DNA from: Crocodylus rhombifer
Lineage: Eukaryota > Chordata > Crocodylia > Crocodylidae
Assembly (NCBI GenBank): GCA_038503035.1
Contig: JAVSML010024273.1
Coordinates: forward strand, 124,001 to 188,000
DNA length: 64,000 bases
Reading direction: 5' to 3'
In this document: one piece after another, positions 50,533 through 62,199 of the stretch
Position numbering within the stretch: position 1 is the first letter of the stretch
Layout of the letters: the number at the start of each line of letters is the position of its first letter
Program-made: the position numbers and the translations under genes
Notes under the pieces: model-generated
The model's database searches: none
Told to the model about the DNA's origin: nothing
What the model saw: only the letters and a program-made list of their open reading frames with translations

Positions 50533-50719
50533 CAGGGGTGGACAAAATGCGGCCCATGGGCCGGATGAGGCCTGCTAGGCCATTCTATCTGGCCCTTGGG
50601 ACCCCTAAAACATTAAGAAAATTAGTAAGTATCTGCCCCTGGTCACCTGTCATGCAGCTCTCAATGGCTTGCCAAAACTCAGTAAGTGGCTCTCTGCCTG
50701 AAATAATTGCCCACCCCTT
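50533..50719. mobile_element. hAT-like MITE, 187 bp, with perfect 8-bp target duplication
   Basis: The ends caggggtgg and ccacccctt are inverted copies. The element is flanked by exact gtttagaa 8-mers at 50525-50532 and 50720-50727. The 8-bp duplication is diagnostic of the hAT superfamily. The interior has a gcggcccatgggccgg palindromic stretch near the left end. No coding capacity. Confidence 0.88.
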
Positions 50720-50940
50720 GTTTAGAAGCTACTACATCAGGCTGAAATCCAGAGATTGTAATGACCCTGGGAAGCCAGATGTTAGATGAATGAGTCTGAG
50801 GATACTCGGCTTCACATTAGGAATTAGCTCCTTGCTGGTGTTGGTATTGGTGGGAGTGTAAGGATGTCATAAATCTACCTTGGGGGTTTGTCTCCGTAAC
50901 TGAGTCTATGCCTCTGCACCTCTGTGGGATAGCTGTGCTG

Positions 50941-51203
50941 GAATCGTAGAAAATTAGGGCTGGACGGGGCCTCAGGAGGTAATCTGATTCTAGTTTAACC
51001 CCCTGCTCAAAGCAGGACCAACCCCAACTAAATCATCCCAGCCAAAGTTTTGTCTAGTTAGGTTTTAAAACCCCCCAAGGATGGAGCTTCCACCATCTCT
51101 CTGGGTAACTTGTTCCAGTGTTTTACTACCCTCCTAGTAAGAAAATTCTTCCTAATATCTAACCTAAACTTCCCTTGCTGCAACTTAAAACCCTTGTCAT
51201 CTG
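50941..51203 (-). mobile_element. CR1 LINE 3' fragment, minus strand, older subfamily
   Basis: The plus strand shows the inverted CR1 3' region: aaaattagggctggacgggg, then ccccctgctcaaagcaggac, then ctctctgggtaacttgttcc, then aagaaaattcttcctaatat. About 260 bp. The sequence is a different subfamily from the CR1 copies at 9.5 and 32 kb. Confidence 0.88.
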
Positions 51204-51455
51204 AAGGGAAGAGCAGTGGAAGAGGATTTTCTGCCAGTTTAGGCCACTGACAGACATGCTATTTGAAGTATTTTAAGTGCCTTTGAAGTGCTCCAAACAG
51301 CGAGCTTTTCCTGAAATGTCTGTATACCCCAGGGGTTCTCTAGCATCCTAAATTGTTATATGTCAGAAGGAGGTGGGGGAAAACAGAAAGGAAACAGAAC
51401 AGATCACCACTGGGCGCTCTCCTGTATGCTGGGCTGTCTTTGATAACCTCTAGAG

Positions 51456-52115
51456 CAGGGGTAGGCAACATTTTTCTGCAGGAGTGACGAAAACCCCCAC
51501 AACGCCTACCTTGGAAGGTGCCAGAGTGCCAGCATGTCAGTGCTGGCTCCATGCTGGCGGTGACTACGTGTGCACCTTGGGGCGGGCTGCGCTGCCCTGC
51601 TGTCTGCCCCGAGGTGCGTGTGCAGTCGCCGCCAGCATGGAGCTGATGCCGGAGCTGTGAAGCCCGGCACAGCTGTTTGCAGCCTGCCCACTTCTTGCTG
51701 CAGCTAGCTGCCCAGAGCCCACGCTGGCTACAAACAGCTGTGCCGGGCTCTGGAGCCCAGTCACCAGCTCTGTGCTGGGAGCGGGGGAGAGACTGTGGTT
51801 GTGCTGCCTTGGGCCCCTCCCCCACCGCCTACTCAGACGCACACCTGCATGCACGGGTACAGAGCTTGTGACTGGGCTCCGGAGCCCAGCGCAGCTGTTT
51901 GCAGCCTCCCAGCTGCAGCTGGCCCTGGCTCTCTGCAGCTGCTGCTAGCCAGGAGCCCGGGCTGCTTGCAGCAGGGCTTGCAGCCTCCCTGCTGGCAGCA
52001 GCCCCAGCTCCGTCACTGGCAGCAGCTACCCAGACCCGGGGCTGGCCATTGTGTGCCGAACACAATGGCCTCGTGTGCCATGCTCAGCACATGTGCCGGG
52101 CGTTGCCAACCCCTG
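51456..52115. mobile_element. hAT-like non-autonomous DNA transposon with GC-rich interior, 660 bp
   Basis: The ends caggggtaggcaac and gttgccaacccctg are near-perfect inverted repeats. The flanking 8-mers ctctagag (51448-51455) and atctagag (52116-52123) differ by one base. The interior has GC-rich repeated units (cagctgtttgcagcct and cagctgtgccgggctc variants) and many overlapping ORFs on both strands that are not genes. Confidence 0.88.
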
Positions 52116-53515
52116 ATCTAGAGACTGGTGGAGAGGCAGGCAAGGATTCCTGCTTTCCAGCCCTCTGGAGAACAGTGCCCCCGAATGACTTCACAGTCAT
52201 TTGGAAGTGCTTGGGGGGAGGCAGTGAGGGGAGTGACATCCACACATCTGCAGAGTGCTGAATTTGAAGTACTCTGGGATTTAGTGCTTCAAATGTGTGC
52301 CTGTCCACACCCTTAGCTATACTAAGCTAAACTGAACTATAAACTAAAGCAAACAAAAGCCTTCTTCTGTCAATAGTTTTGCCAGCATAACTACACTGTG
52401 TGAAATTTTTTTACACCCTGTAGCTGTTGTCATGACGGCAAAATTTGTAATGTAGGGATCTCCGTGGGGAAAGCAGCAGCAAACTGGGACTCCCCTCCCT
52501 AAAACATAAGAACCATTGCAAGTATATGAGTCATGACCAAAAACCTGAAATGATACTTTATGGTGGCTTTATCTTTATGCTACTTTTTGCTGTCTTTTTA
52601 AAACTTTTGCTATACTGGCATGGGCATTTCTTTAATTTGCTGGTGATTCTCAAACTAGAAACAGGCTAGTTAACATCTACTTATTCCCACAGACTGTGAA
52701 CCTAGATAATAAATTAATCAGTTCTGAGCTGGAAAAACAAGATGGAGTTTTGTTTTCCTTTAGTCTGAGCTCCGAACATCCAGGTATTGTTCTCTGCTTA
52801 ACAAAGCCTGTACACCATGACAGTCTGTGTGCGTCTTGGCAAATACTTGTGAAAATTAACTCTTTTCTTGGCTGTAGGACCTCTTTTCTTCCTTTTTAAC
52901 CAAAAAAAAATAGCAAGCATATGGTCTACAATTCTGGGTCTCACATGTGAGAAACCTAGCATCCTTCACTCTCTCTGCCACCACTGGACACTGAAGGTAC
53001 TCAAGCCCTGTTAGATTTTGGCCCTTTGCATCACTGTAAAGCATCCTGTTAAATATTCTTAGGGTTACCATATTTTCTGTATCAAAAAAGAGGACACCTG
53101 TGGGGGGAGGGAAGGGGAAGGAGAGGGGGAGGGGTATATGATGGAGGGGCAGTGATATGCCTGTGACCCTCACTCCTAAGCCGGAGCCCCCCCAGCCCTG
53201 TTGCTGCCTCTCACTCTTGATTATTAATAATATATCTGTTTAAAATTAAAAAAAACACATTTCAGAATCAAGAGTCTGATAAAATTTTAAATAGCTTCCG
53301 AGTATGGAAACATTTTCAAATCCCTCATGAAACATGGCTACACATTAATTAGCATTTGACTTTTTAATATTTGCTATATATTTCAGACTATCTAGAAACG
53401 TTATGCACAATTGTAAGTGCTACAACTACATTTCCAGAATTATTTATCTGCCTTTTGGTCCACTGAAAATTGCTTGTGTCAAACATTTCAGAAAAGGGTT
53501 ACTACGACTCTCCCT
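52116..53515. other. Non-coding sequence
   Basis: No gene recognised. 52330-52460 (gccagcataactacactgtg, ttttttacaccctgtagctg) may be part of another old DNA transposon, not defined here. Confidence 0.45.
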
Positions 53516-53629
53516 CTGCCTGAAGAAGGGTGTTTGTTCCTGAAAGTTTGCAAAGAACAATTTTTCCAACTACTTAGTTGGCTTAATAAAAGATATCACA
53601 TTTAACCCCCAAAAACTTGTCTACCTATG
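53516..53629 (+). repeat. Recurrent repeat family R1, copy 3
   Basis: It contains ctgcctgaagaagggtgttt, tttttccaactacttagttg and ttaataaaagatatcacatt in the same order as the other copies, so it is longer at the left than the copy at 15431. Confidence 0.8.
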
Positions 53630-56600
53630 TGTAAGGCTCCTGATAATCAGTTGTCCAAAATTCAACATTTGTCTGTACCAGTTTAATGAGATGAAGAGCA
53701 GTATGCAGCTCAGCATATTATTGTACATTTTGCTACTTGTAGCTGAAGAATTTTGAAAATCTGCCCACTCTATGAAAGGAAATTTACTCCTTCATCAAAA
53801 AGGATTAGAATGCAAGCAAATCAAATTAGTCACAGGATGAATGACTGCATCATTCAGGAGACTGGTTAACGAGATACACAATGCATCACAAACCCAAATC
53901 CAGCTTAGGTCAGCAATAACAGTTGCTATTAGATGGCAGCTCAGTGGCCAATGCAAACTGAGCCTGTTTCTAATGAACTATGCGAGCACAGAATAAAATC
54001 ACCATAACTGGAACTGTTGATGGCACTTGGAACATAGATCTCACCACCACGCCTGCTTATACCCAGCAACATTTTATATCCTGTTGAATTCAATGAGATT
54101 GCTCACATGCACCATTTTATTTTAATTCATAAATGTTCACATGATCAGACATACAGAGACCAAGAACTGAACTGGTCATAAAGAGTTAACCATGCCATCC
54201 CTGAGAGACTGTCCGTTATGCCTGAAACTTACTGTTGGGGCAAATGGAGAGTGAACTGTCCTTGCACCTTTCAAGCAATGGTTTTAGAAGCCAACGATGT
54301 CAATCTTGTTCTTTTTACACCAATCATCTAACCTCATCCCAAAAAAAACCCATCCAAAAACCTTGGAAAGTTTGTCATGCATACTCACTGAAGTAAGATG
54401 GGGGACAATTATTTGATGAAGTGCATTTGTAAAAACATGAACCTATAGGAAAGCAGCATCATTAAAACAACAGCTTTGTATGAAAGCAAAGGGATGGGGA
54501 ATCTGGTGCTGCTTTGGGATGATCAGTGCAACAATCATCTCTGTAGTTGAGAGGATCAGCAGCATTCTCCAAGGCTATTACATGGTTCAACTGCCAACTA
54601 CTGGGTGCCTTGCAAGCTCTTTCTGCCAGCAAGACATGAATGCTTCATATTACAAAATGGTAAAAACATTGAACATGAACGGACATCCCAAGTCCTTAAG
54701 TTGAAGACTATCTAAAGTAATACTCCATGCTTCAGCATATCATCAGACAAAATTTACAGTCAATATGTCAAGGAGACTTTCTCCTAGCACCCTTACATAC
54801 TAAAAACAAAACCAGAGCATTTTCTTTGCTTTATGATATGTGCTTTTGGTTGATATATAAAAATAGAAACTGAAAATATGTAGTTTATTAACTGTTTCAT
54901 ACATTGGTAAGTAAAAGAAAAAACAGCTCCATGTTAAGGTCACTTTCTGAATCCTAATACTGAGCAAACTGTGGCTATGGAGAAGGTGGGGATATTTTGA
55001 TTTGTTTTTGCAAAAATACAGCACTCCCCTTAAGTAAATATTCATTGACACATAACTGTCTTATACTCCTGTTAATTCTTCTCATTGGAAGCCAACACTC
55101 TTCGGGGACTATTTATTCTTAAAGTATATAATGGCCTCCAAATAATATCACCTAATAATTTACCTAAACTGACACACTGAAGCTTATTTCACAACTGGAA
55201 AGTTAGCTATTTTGATGCAAGAAATAAGACTAAGATACAGTGTTTTAAGTCTTTTTTGTCTCCTCAGATTTCTTACCATTAGAATATCTGCCAAATTAAA
55301 CTGATCCCAAATGTTGATACTAGCAGTTAATATATCATTTTGATTACATTAGCATTTGCTAAGATGCTGAACAGTTTCTGTAGTTTTTGCCCTGCACAGA
55401 GGACAAGATATAGGCGTATGATACAATGTGCAAAAGAGATTTAAGTACTGAGCAGCCAATTTATATGCAGAATTTTTATTCAAAAACCTCTATGCACCTC
55501 ACAATTATTGATTTAAGCATCAATACCCATAAAAAATAATTATTAGTCTTATCAATTTTTCACATAGGTAAATACTGCAACCGAGAGAGTGAAGTCAAAA
55601 TCCACGTACAACACTTCTGGCAAAATACAGAATCTATAAGACCCAATTCCTAAGTGCTTACTCTAATTACTCTGCATCATAAAATTATACACATACGTTA
55701 TACCAAGCTATAGTCAGCGTGGTGTAATGTCAGACAATAAATGATGCCAGTTGCTCCAAGTTTTATAACCATCATCAGAACCTATGATTCCCCCCCCTCC
55801 CTGAAAAATAGTCTAAAGTACAGGCAAATTCTCTCTTCCAAACACCCTCCTGAGATTTTTTTTTTCCTGCAGCAACAGCAGCAGCTTTATGCTAAATTAA
55901 TACTTGCTTTGGTAAGTACATCAGGGGTGATATATCAAGGCTCTTATTGTGCATATTTACCTAACCTTGTCAATGAGCTACTGTGAAAGCAATTTCCAAA
56001 ATTAGGATCCCTGGAAAGCCCCATTCATTTTACTGGGGACCCACTGGAAAACTGGATCTCTCATCATCACTGCAGAGTTAGCAAAGATGACTGGCACCTA
56101 GTCTGAGTTCCTGGAGACAAGTAGTTACGCTACAGAACTACATTCTCAGCCCTTGCATATGGAGCTTGGCTTTCTGTGGGTGTACTCCTTGCTGCTTTGT
56201 CCTGAGATAGTCTAGGATTGTTTTCCAGGGTCAACTGATGGCAAAACTGTCTGTTACTCAGGGGAAACTACAGGAAAATACTGGAGGAGTATTAAAGCTC
56301 AAATTATTTAGCTGGCATTCTCACTGTAGCCTGGGCTAGTTACCAGCCCATGGTGAAAATCAGCCTCTAACCCCAGCCCACAACTGTATCAATCAGTCCT
56401 GGCTGAAAGCACCACTCAACCCAAGAGAGAGGTTTTTACGCCTGGGCTAAGGTGGGATGGGAGGCTAAAGGCAACAAGCAGTTAACCCAGGGCAGCTCCT
56501 CATTAAGGAGAGCCAAATGCCTGGACAGTAGGTCCAAGGAAAGGAGAGAAACCTGAAGCTCACATTCATCAGGCTTTTCCAAGTGACCTGTATTCTCCAT

Positions 56601-56650
56601 TTTTATAGCATTGACCCCCTTGAAAAGTATATTCCTATGGGGAAAAGAGA
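53630..56650. other. AT-rich non-coding sequence
   Basis: No gene, LINE or DNA element recognised. ORFs are short and overlap randomly. Confidence 0.5.
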
Positions 56651-56840
56651 CTGTGGTTGAGTGGCTTGAGCAAAGGACTGGGAGGTACAAACCCTCTAAT
56701 ACTAGCTCTGTCTCTACTGAACCTGCCTCTGCCCTTAGGCAAATCACTTCATCTTTATTTTTTCAGTTTTCTCCTATGCGAAATGAGAATAATATTAACA
56801 TATCCACCTGTCCGGTGTTTCATTGAGGATTACACAGTTT
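56651..56840 (+). mobile_element. MIR-type (CORE) SINE
   Basis: Aligned by eye with the MIR consensus, the tRNA-like head is ctgtggttgagtggcttgag. The core is represented by tactagctctgtctctactg, then gcccttaggcaaatcacttc. The L2-like tail is cagttttctcctatgcgaaa followed by tgagaataatattaacatat and cattgaggatta. MIR elements are ancient tetrapod/amniote SINEs mobilised by L2-type LINEs. ORFs overlapping this site are artefacts. Confidence 0.78.
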
Positions 56841-57160
56841 ACCTAAGCTTAGTTACATTTTGATTTTAAAAAATTTAATATTTTTAGGTGTTTGTGGTTT
56901 AACCTAGAGCTTGCCATAGCTGACAAGAAAAAAAACTGGTTCTGCTTAGGTACCATTCTACAGTTACTTTGATTCTGCCCTATACTTACTAAAAGCCCTT
57001 CAACTATGCCATTGAATGGTTGCCATTAAAATACTTCATAGCAAATGATACTAGCAATGCAAACACTATAGTTAGAACCAAACAGGAAACCACTGTTCTC
57101 TTGTTTCTTAGCTCAGGTTTAACACTAATATAATTAATAATGACATCTTGCACTTCTGTA

Positions 57161-57720
57161 GCTAGGGACCTGCCTAAATTTCTGCAATACAAAGGATTTT
57201 TTGTGCCCTACTCGTGGTGTGCAAAGCAGGTTATGCGGGTATTTGGTGGTGGCCCCACCCCTCGGTTTGCAAAGGGGCCCTGCCTCCTGGTGCTAATTGG
57301 CGGAGAGGCCCAGGCAAGGAGAAGGACAAGGTGGCAGCTGCCATCCTGATCGCTGACTGCCCTTCCTGCACCCCCACCCCTTGGTGCTGATGGGCAGAGA
57401 GGCCCGGGGGGGGAGGGTTGAGGAGGTGTTCACCGTCTTGATTGCTGTCTGCCCTTTGTGTTGCCCTGCTCCTCAGTGCTGATTGGTGGAGAGGCCCCAG
57501 AGGGAACAAGAGGGACAAGGGGGCAGCCACTTCTTTGTCTGCTGCCCTTTGTGCTGCTCTGCCAGCCGGCACCTTCCCTTCCCAGCAGCACGTGCCGCTG
57601 GCTCCCACTGGAGAGCCAACATTTTAATTTTATTACTTTATTTTGTTGTTGGTTTTGCAGACAATCCTGGATTTAGCAGTTTCCATGAAATCTGTGAAAC
57701 TGTGAATTAATTTCCATTTC
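57161..57720. repeat. GC-rich minisatellite inside an uncharacterised repeat
   Basis: A unit containing ggtgctaattggcggagagg recurs at about 57289, 57383 and 57475 with a period near 93 bp. Each unit ends with a tctgcccttt-like block, giving three degenerate copies. The flanks (tagggacctgcctaaatttc on the left and ccatgaaatctgtgaaactg on the right) recall the ends of a common reptilian DNA element, so the minisatellite may be its internal part. The five ORFs over this block are artefacts. Confidence 0.6.
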
Positions 57721-58739
57721 AATGGAAAGTTAAGCACTATCTCCATTGCATGAACACTGAAATTAAGGAAATGGGATGATGGCTCATCCAAAAATCACAG
57801 CAACTGAATGCTCTGACTAGGAAAGAACCAGTAGTCCAGATTCCCAGGTTGGAGTTCCAACTTCTAGACTGCAGCTCCTCCTTTTAACTCTATGATCTCT
57901 GTGACAGAGAAAGAATACACACTACCAGAAGGTACTCTTAATTGTAAAACTTATTCCTAACCAACAATTGTTAAACAGGAGCTGTATATTTATAGAGTAG
58001 TTATTTTTTATGTCAGGTTTACCATAGGGCCCTTCTAGTCAAAGCGTACAGCCAGAAGCCCCAAGGCATATTTGGAAATGGAAACTTTCTGAGTTCAGCT
58101 ATTAAGAAAATTTCCAGCTCATGGTATGGTTTTCATTAGTCTACATTGTATTATAATAAATGATGCACTTCCACTTTTATTTTATGGATTTTTTTTAACA
58201 TGATAACTCTTCTATTGATTCTGTTACTCTCAACAAACAGAACCGTGCTCATCTAAGAATCGATTTTACGGCGAAAGATGAAAAGGACCAATGAAAGCTG
58301 GGAAATGCTAATCCACATTTCTAGTTTAAGTTCTCTGCTGAGGTTTAACCCTAGGTACTTGCTAAGCATGGAGCTCCACAGGGACCTGTATTTTGGGAGC
58401 TATCCTAACTAACAGGTAGCAAAATTCCCATGCTTTAGAAAGCCATAGGAAAAAAATGGTTGCATCAAGCCATTGCTGGCCTAGAACTGGGCTCTCACGA
58501 CAAGCCCTCAGGTCATGCACCTGCAACCCACTCAGCTGCCACACCTTTTGACCCCACTGCCCAGATGTGCATTCCACGGCTATCTACCTAAGGCTCTGCG
58601 TATATGAGTTGCACTAAGGCTCTGCATATATAATTTGCATTAGGGTCAACCCTATTCTCCTTCTGTATAAAATTCTAGAAACTAGAAATAGTGGTTATAA
58701 CATTATGAAGACACAGAAGAAAGGATAGTTAAGAACAAT
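57721..58739. other. Non-coding sequence, likely 3' flank of the exon at 58740
   Basis: If the minus-strand exon that follows is real, its 3' untranslated region lies here. No canonical AATAAA is seen on the minus strand in the first 150 bases after the stop. A 26-bp two-copy tandem repeat is at 58588-58639. Confidence 0.45.
58588..58639. repeat. Two-copy tandem repeat, 26-bp period
   Basis: ctaaggctctgcgtatatga plus gttgca is followed directly by ctaaggctctgcatatataa plus tttgca. Three differences; local slippage. Confidence 0.85.
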
Positions 58740-59054
58740 TTAGGACTTGTAGAGTTTACGAAATTTATCTGGCATGACATCATTCTCTCTTTCCAGTCTG
58801 CATCTTGCATCTCTGATAAAGTATGGAGCTTCCTGCAAATACACAAGACTCCAAATGTCTCTATCTTGTAAAGGATGGAATACGCTGGCATGGGGATTCA
58901 GACCCTTGGGCAAGATAAAATCTCTTGATAATGTGTTGTGCACCAGATTGTTCCTCACAGGATTATTCCTCCATACAAAGCCTCCTTGTTTTGAGCAGCA
59001 GTAGGCCACATCAGTGCTGGAGAGGGTGCACCCAAGAACATTTGCTATACTCCC
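58740..59054 (-). CDS. Putative terminal coding exon of an unrecognised protein
   Basis: On the minus strand, cttttcctttgatttccag ends at 59055. It is a very strong acceptor, with a plausible branch site (gctaaat) about 30 bases earlier. The frame then stays open in phase 0 for 104 codons to a TAA at 58742-58740. The peptide starts GSIANVLGCTLSSTDVAYCC and continues with QGGFVWRNNPVRNN, then LPKGLNPHASVFHPLQDRDI, EAPYFIRDARCRLERE and MPDKFRKLYKS. The composition is that of a soluble basic protein with no membrane segment. No family is recognised. There is no in-frame ATG near the acceptor, so upstream exons are required, and I could not find them. The acceptor phase equals that of the C7orf50 exon at 12 kb on the same strand, so an alternative last exon of C7orf50 is possible. 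The last exon of a nested or neighbouring gene is at least as likely. Chance is not excluded. Confidence 0.5.
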   Translation of the reverse strand, partial: GSIANVLGCTLSSTDVAYCCSKQGGFVWRNNPVRNNLVHNTLSRDFILPKGLNPHASVFHPLQDRDIWSLVYLQEAPYFIRDARCRLERENDVMPDKFRKLYKS

Positions 59055-60078
59055 CTGGAAATCAAAGGAAAAGCTGGCATGCTATATTTAGCTGTGCTGT
59101 CAGGGAAACTGGAAGTGGGGTGGGGCAAAGAGCTGTGAGAACAACTGAGCCTCTGTGCAGAACATCCAGAGTCTGTAGAAGTTGCAGGCTGAACTATAAT
59201 AATTCAATGTGGGGCTGAGATGGGCTGCAGCCTAACTCAACTCGGAATGAAACAACCCTGCAAAAACACATAAGGCTAGCCCAATGAGCTTTCCTTCTCC
59301 AGATACCCAGTCAGTAGTGTCCAGATACCCAGTCATAATCAAGTAGATTATGTAGGTTTCCAAAATAACTACTACTTGGGCTATAAAAAAACCCCCTGCA
59401 CCCTCAAATCCCAGACACTGCCATACTGCCTGCATGTAGTCTTAACGGGGGTAGTTAGATTGACAAAAATAAGTGTGTAAAATGTTTCCTTTTACTTCAA
59501 CAGTCTGATATAGCTCAAAGAATGAATCTCTCTGTTCTGTGGGCAGAACGGAATACAGATAGTAGTGATGATTACATTTTAAGTTAATTTCATCCAAAAT
59601 ATGTAAGGTTTTAATAAGGGACACAGGAAATACCTAGAGCTGACTCAGGTTCTCTCTAATTTCTCTTGCTACTTATTATAACACAGATACATTGGTGTGC
59701 TAATATAGCAGGAAAATAAATTAAACAATCATAGGGAAACAGCTGTGGGTAGCATTTAACCCAAGACTATAAACTTTTTAATTGAAATCTTAATTGAAAT
59801 CTTTCAGTGGTGGTTATAGCTATTTAAGACAACACCTATAGCACAGGAAACTGTGCATGAGGATTTACCTTAATGAACTTTATGTGTACTGAGGATGTCT
59901 GTGATCATAATACTTCATAGTGAACTACCTTTGTCATGGTCTCAGAATTAACTGCATCTCTGACCTCTTTTCTAATTTTCTTGAGTGCAGACCTCTCTCC
60001 ATGTCCAAGAAGTGTTAGGCCTCCTGCCTCTGGGGATAAATCCTATAATTCTCCCACTCCTACACTGGATCTAAGGCT
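59055..60078. other. Non-coding sequence, probably intron before the exon at 58740
   Basis: No second exon could be defined. A 15-base duplication, ccagatacccagtca, occurs at 59299-59313 and 59321-59335. A minus-strand ORF at 59232-59435 contains both and looks like chance. Confidence 0.45.
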
Positions 60079-60495
60079 CAGGTGATCAACCCCTGGCCCA
60101 CAATTCAGGTCCACCTTGTGGAGTGGTATCATTCAGCCTGTGGGACTCCCCAAGGGTCTGAAAATGTAGCAGCAGAGGAACAATTGCAGCATTAATTGCT
60201 GTTCCCTGCTGCCAAATTTCCAGACCTGTGGGGAGCTCTATGGGTTAGATAATATGGCCCTGCATGCCAGATGTGGCTAGCACAGTTGGTGTGCAGATCA
60301 GATCGGGGTGGGAGGGTCCAGGTTGGGCAGCATGGGACTGGATCCAGCCTGGGTTTGGATCTGGGTGGCACATAGCTGGGTCAGGCAGCACACAGCTGGA
60401 TTTGTGCAGTGCATAGCTGGATTGGGGACTGAGCTCTTGGACCGAATCCAGCCCATGCATCTGGCCCTTGGAGGCAAAAGGTTGGGCACGCCTGT
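60079..60495. mobile_element. hAT-like non-autonomous element, about 417 bp
   Basis: The left end caggtgatcaacccctggcc and the inverted right end, caggcgtgcccaaccttttg, belong to the same terminal pattern as the other hAT-like copies. The interior contains repeated ggatctgggtggcacatagc-type units. The flanks ctaaggct and cctagact agree at five of eight positions. Confidence 0.65.
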
Positions 60496-62097
60496 CCTAG
60501 ACTATAACATCCTATCTGTCAATTCTGCTAGCTCAGCAGGCCTGAATGGGCTTAGGCATTTGTGGTTCTTGCCTCCATTGGCTTCTGACCAAGAGACATG
60601 AACCAAGTTTTCTTAAAGGTACTGCTTAATCTTCACAGTAGAGATAAGGAATAGTATAAAAGATTTTAAAGCAACAAGTGACACATAAGCATCTCAATCT
60701 TGTCGAGAATCCTAGACAGGTCTGACTAATCCAAAAACTTGTTAGGATCAGATTCCAAGTCCCAAAAGCCTATCTCCCTACTCTATGCAGTAAGTATCTC
60801 TTTAAATCCAGCCAAAGGGTGCAGACAGAAGAGCAGCTCCTTGTTGCAACTCATAGCATTTTGCAGGAAGCCTTATGAGTTTCAACCATGCCCTGGACCC
60901 GACAGAAGTTCGCTGTTGGGTCCAGGAGTTGGGGATTCCAGCTGCTTGCTGCGAGCCCGCAGCCCAGCCTCCATAGCAATGCCGCTCCCCCTTTCCAACT
61001 CGGAGGCTGTTTTCAGACTGAGAGGGGGGAAAGGGAGCAGAGAGGGCTTGTTCTTGGGGTGCCCCAGTCAGTGCTGGAGGGTGCTGTAGACTGCTGTCTG
61101 GAGCCAGATCAGGTGAAAATTGTCACTTCTGTCTACATCCAAAGTTCTTTTTCCCCCCTCGGCTCATAGGCTCACTCCTACTGAGCCTAAACCGGTTTGG
61201 TGGGCTCTGCAGGAAGCAGAAGCCAGATCGACTAAGTGAATGGTTCTTGGATTGGTTTCCCAGGTGTCTGCTCTGACGTATCCTCTTTCTGGACGCATTT
61301 CCTAACAATTCTGCCGTTGAATTAACTCCTTATCTGTTTAAAGTACACACCATAGTAACTACTTATGATATAATATTCATAAACCAAGGTGTTGTGCTCT
61401 TCTTAGCTTCAGGATGTGAGCTCTGTTAACATACTGCCACATACCATACTCCTTGCACATTTCCTTTCTAACCCACGCACGCTGGACACCCCATTCTAGG
61501 AGCCTTGATTTCAGAAACTTCCTACCTTTCTGCATGGAGTTTTGTGCATCCTCCATATCCCCTTACATCCACTCACTGCACTTACACGTCCCTCCCATAC
61601 TCTGACTTCTGTGTACCCTGTATTTCCACAATCTCCCTATGCTAGGGGCTGACCCTGTGTCCACTTTTCCCTTCCACCTTCTTCTCCCTCTCCCCCACCA
61701 GACTGTTCAGTCTCGCTATACCAGGGGCATTTTCCTTCTTCCCCTCATGTCCCTACTCCCCATGTCCTCCCTACTTTTACTCTTTGTCTTCTTTCTATCT
61801 GGGAGATAAATAATTCAAGGATGAGAACTTGTGTTAAGCTGTAGATGAGTAGGGCTGAGATAGACAGTATGCTAGAAGGCCTTAACGGGTGTCATCAACT
61901 GGGTCTTTAGAAACAATTACCAATGTGCTTGAAGCTATGGGCCCTATTTAACAGAGGAAGGGATCTGTTATGTACATCTCCTATTTTTTCCCCCTCCCCA
62001 TTTCCTGATCTTCATAGCAATCAATAGGGATCTGCCCCTTAATGCCTGGAAAATTCCATCCAGGAAGAGCACACACCAACTGAAGATGCTTCCTCAA
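60496..62097. other. Non-coding sequence
   Basis: No gene recognised. 61440-61800 is pyrimidine-rich on the plus strand. Short ORFs at 60739-61169 overlap in two frames without supporting signals. Confidence 0.5.
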
Positions 62098-62199
62098 CCC
62101 AGTGAAGGGTATTTACATCCAAAAGCTTGGAAAGAATTTTTCCAACTATTTGAGCTGGTCTAATAAGAGATATCAGATTTACCCAAAGAATTTTGTCTA
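62098..62199 (+). repeat. Recurrent repeat family R1, copy 4
   Basis: agtgaagggtatttacatcc, then ttttccaactatttgagctg, then gtctaataagagatatcaga and tttacccaaagaattttgtc. This is the same order as the copies at 15431 and 53516. Confidence 0.8.

Noticed and set aside
51340..52261. ORFs of up to 161 codons on both strands
   Set aside because: They overlap the GC-rich hAT-like element at 51456-52115 and its flanks in several frames; no domain is visible.
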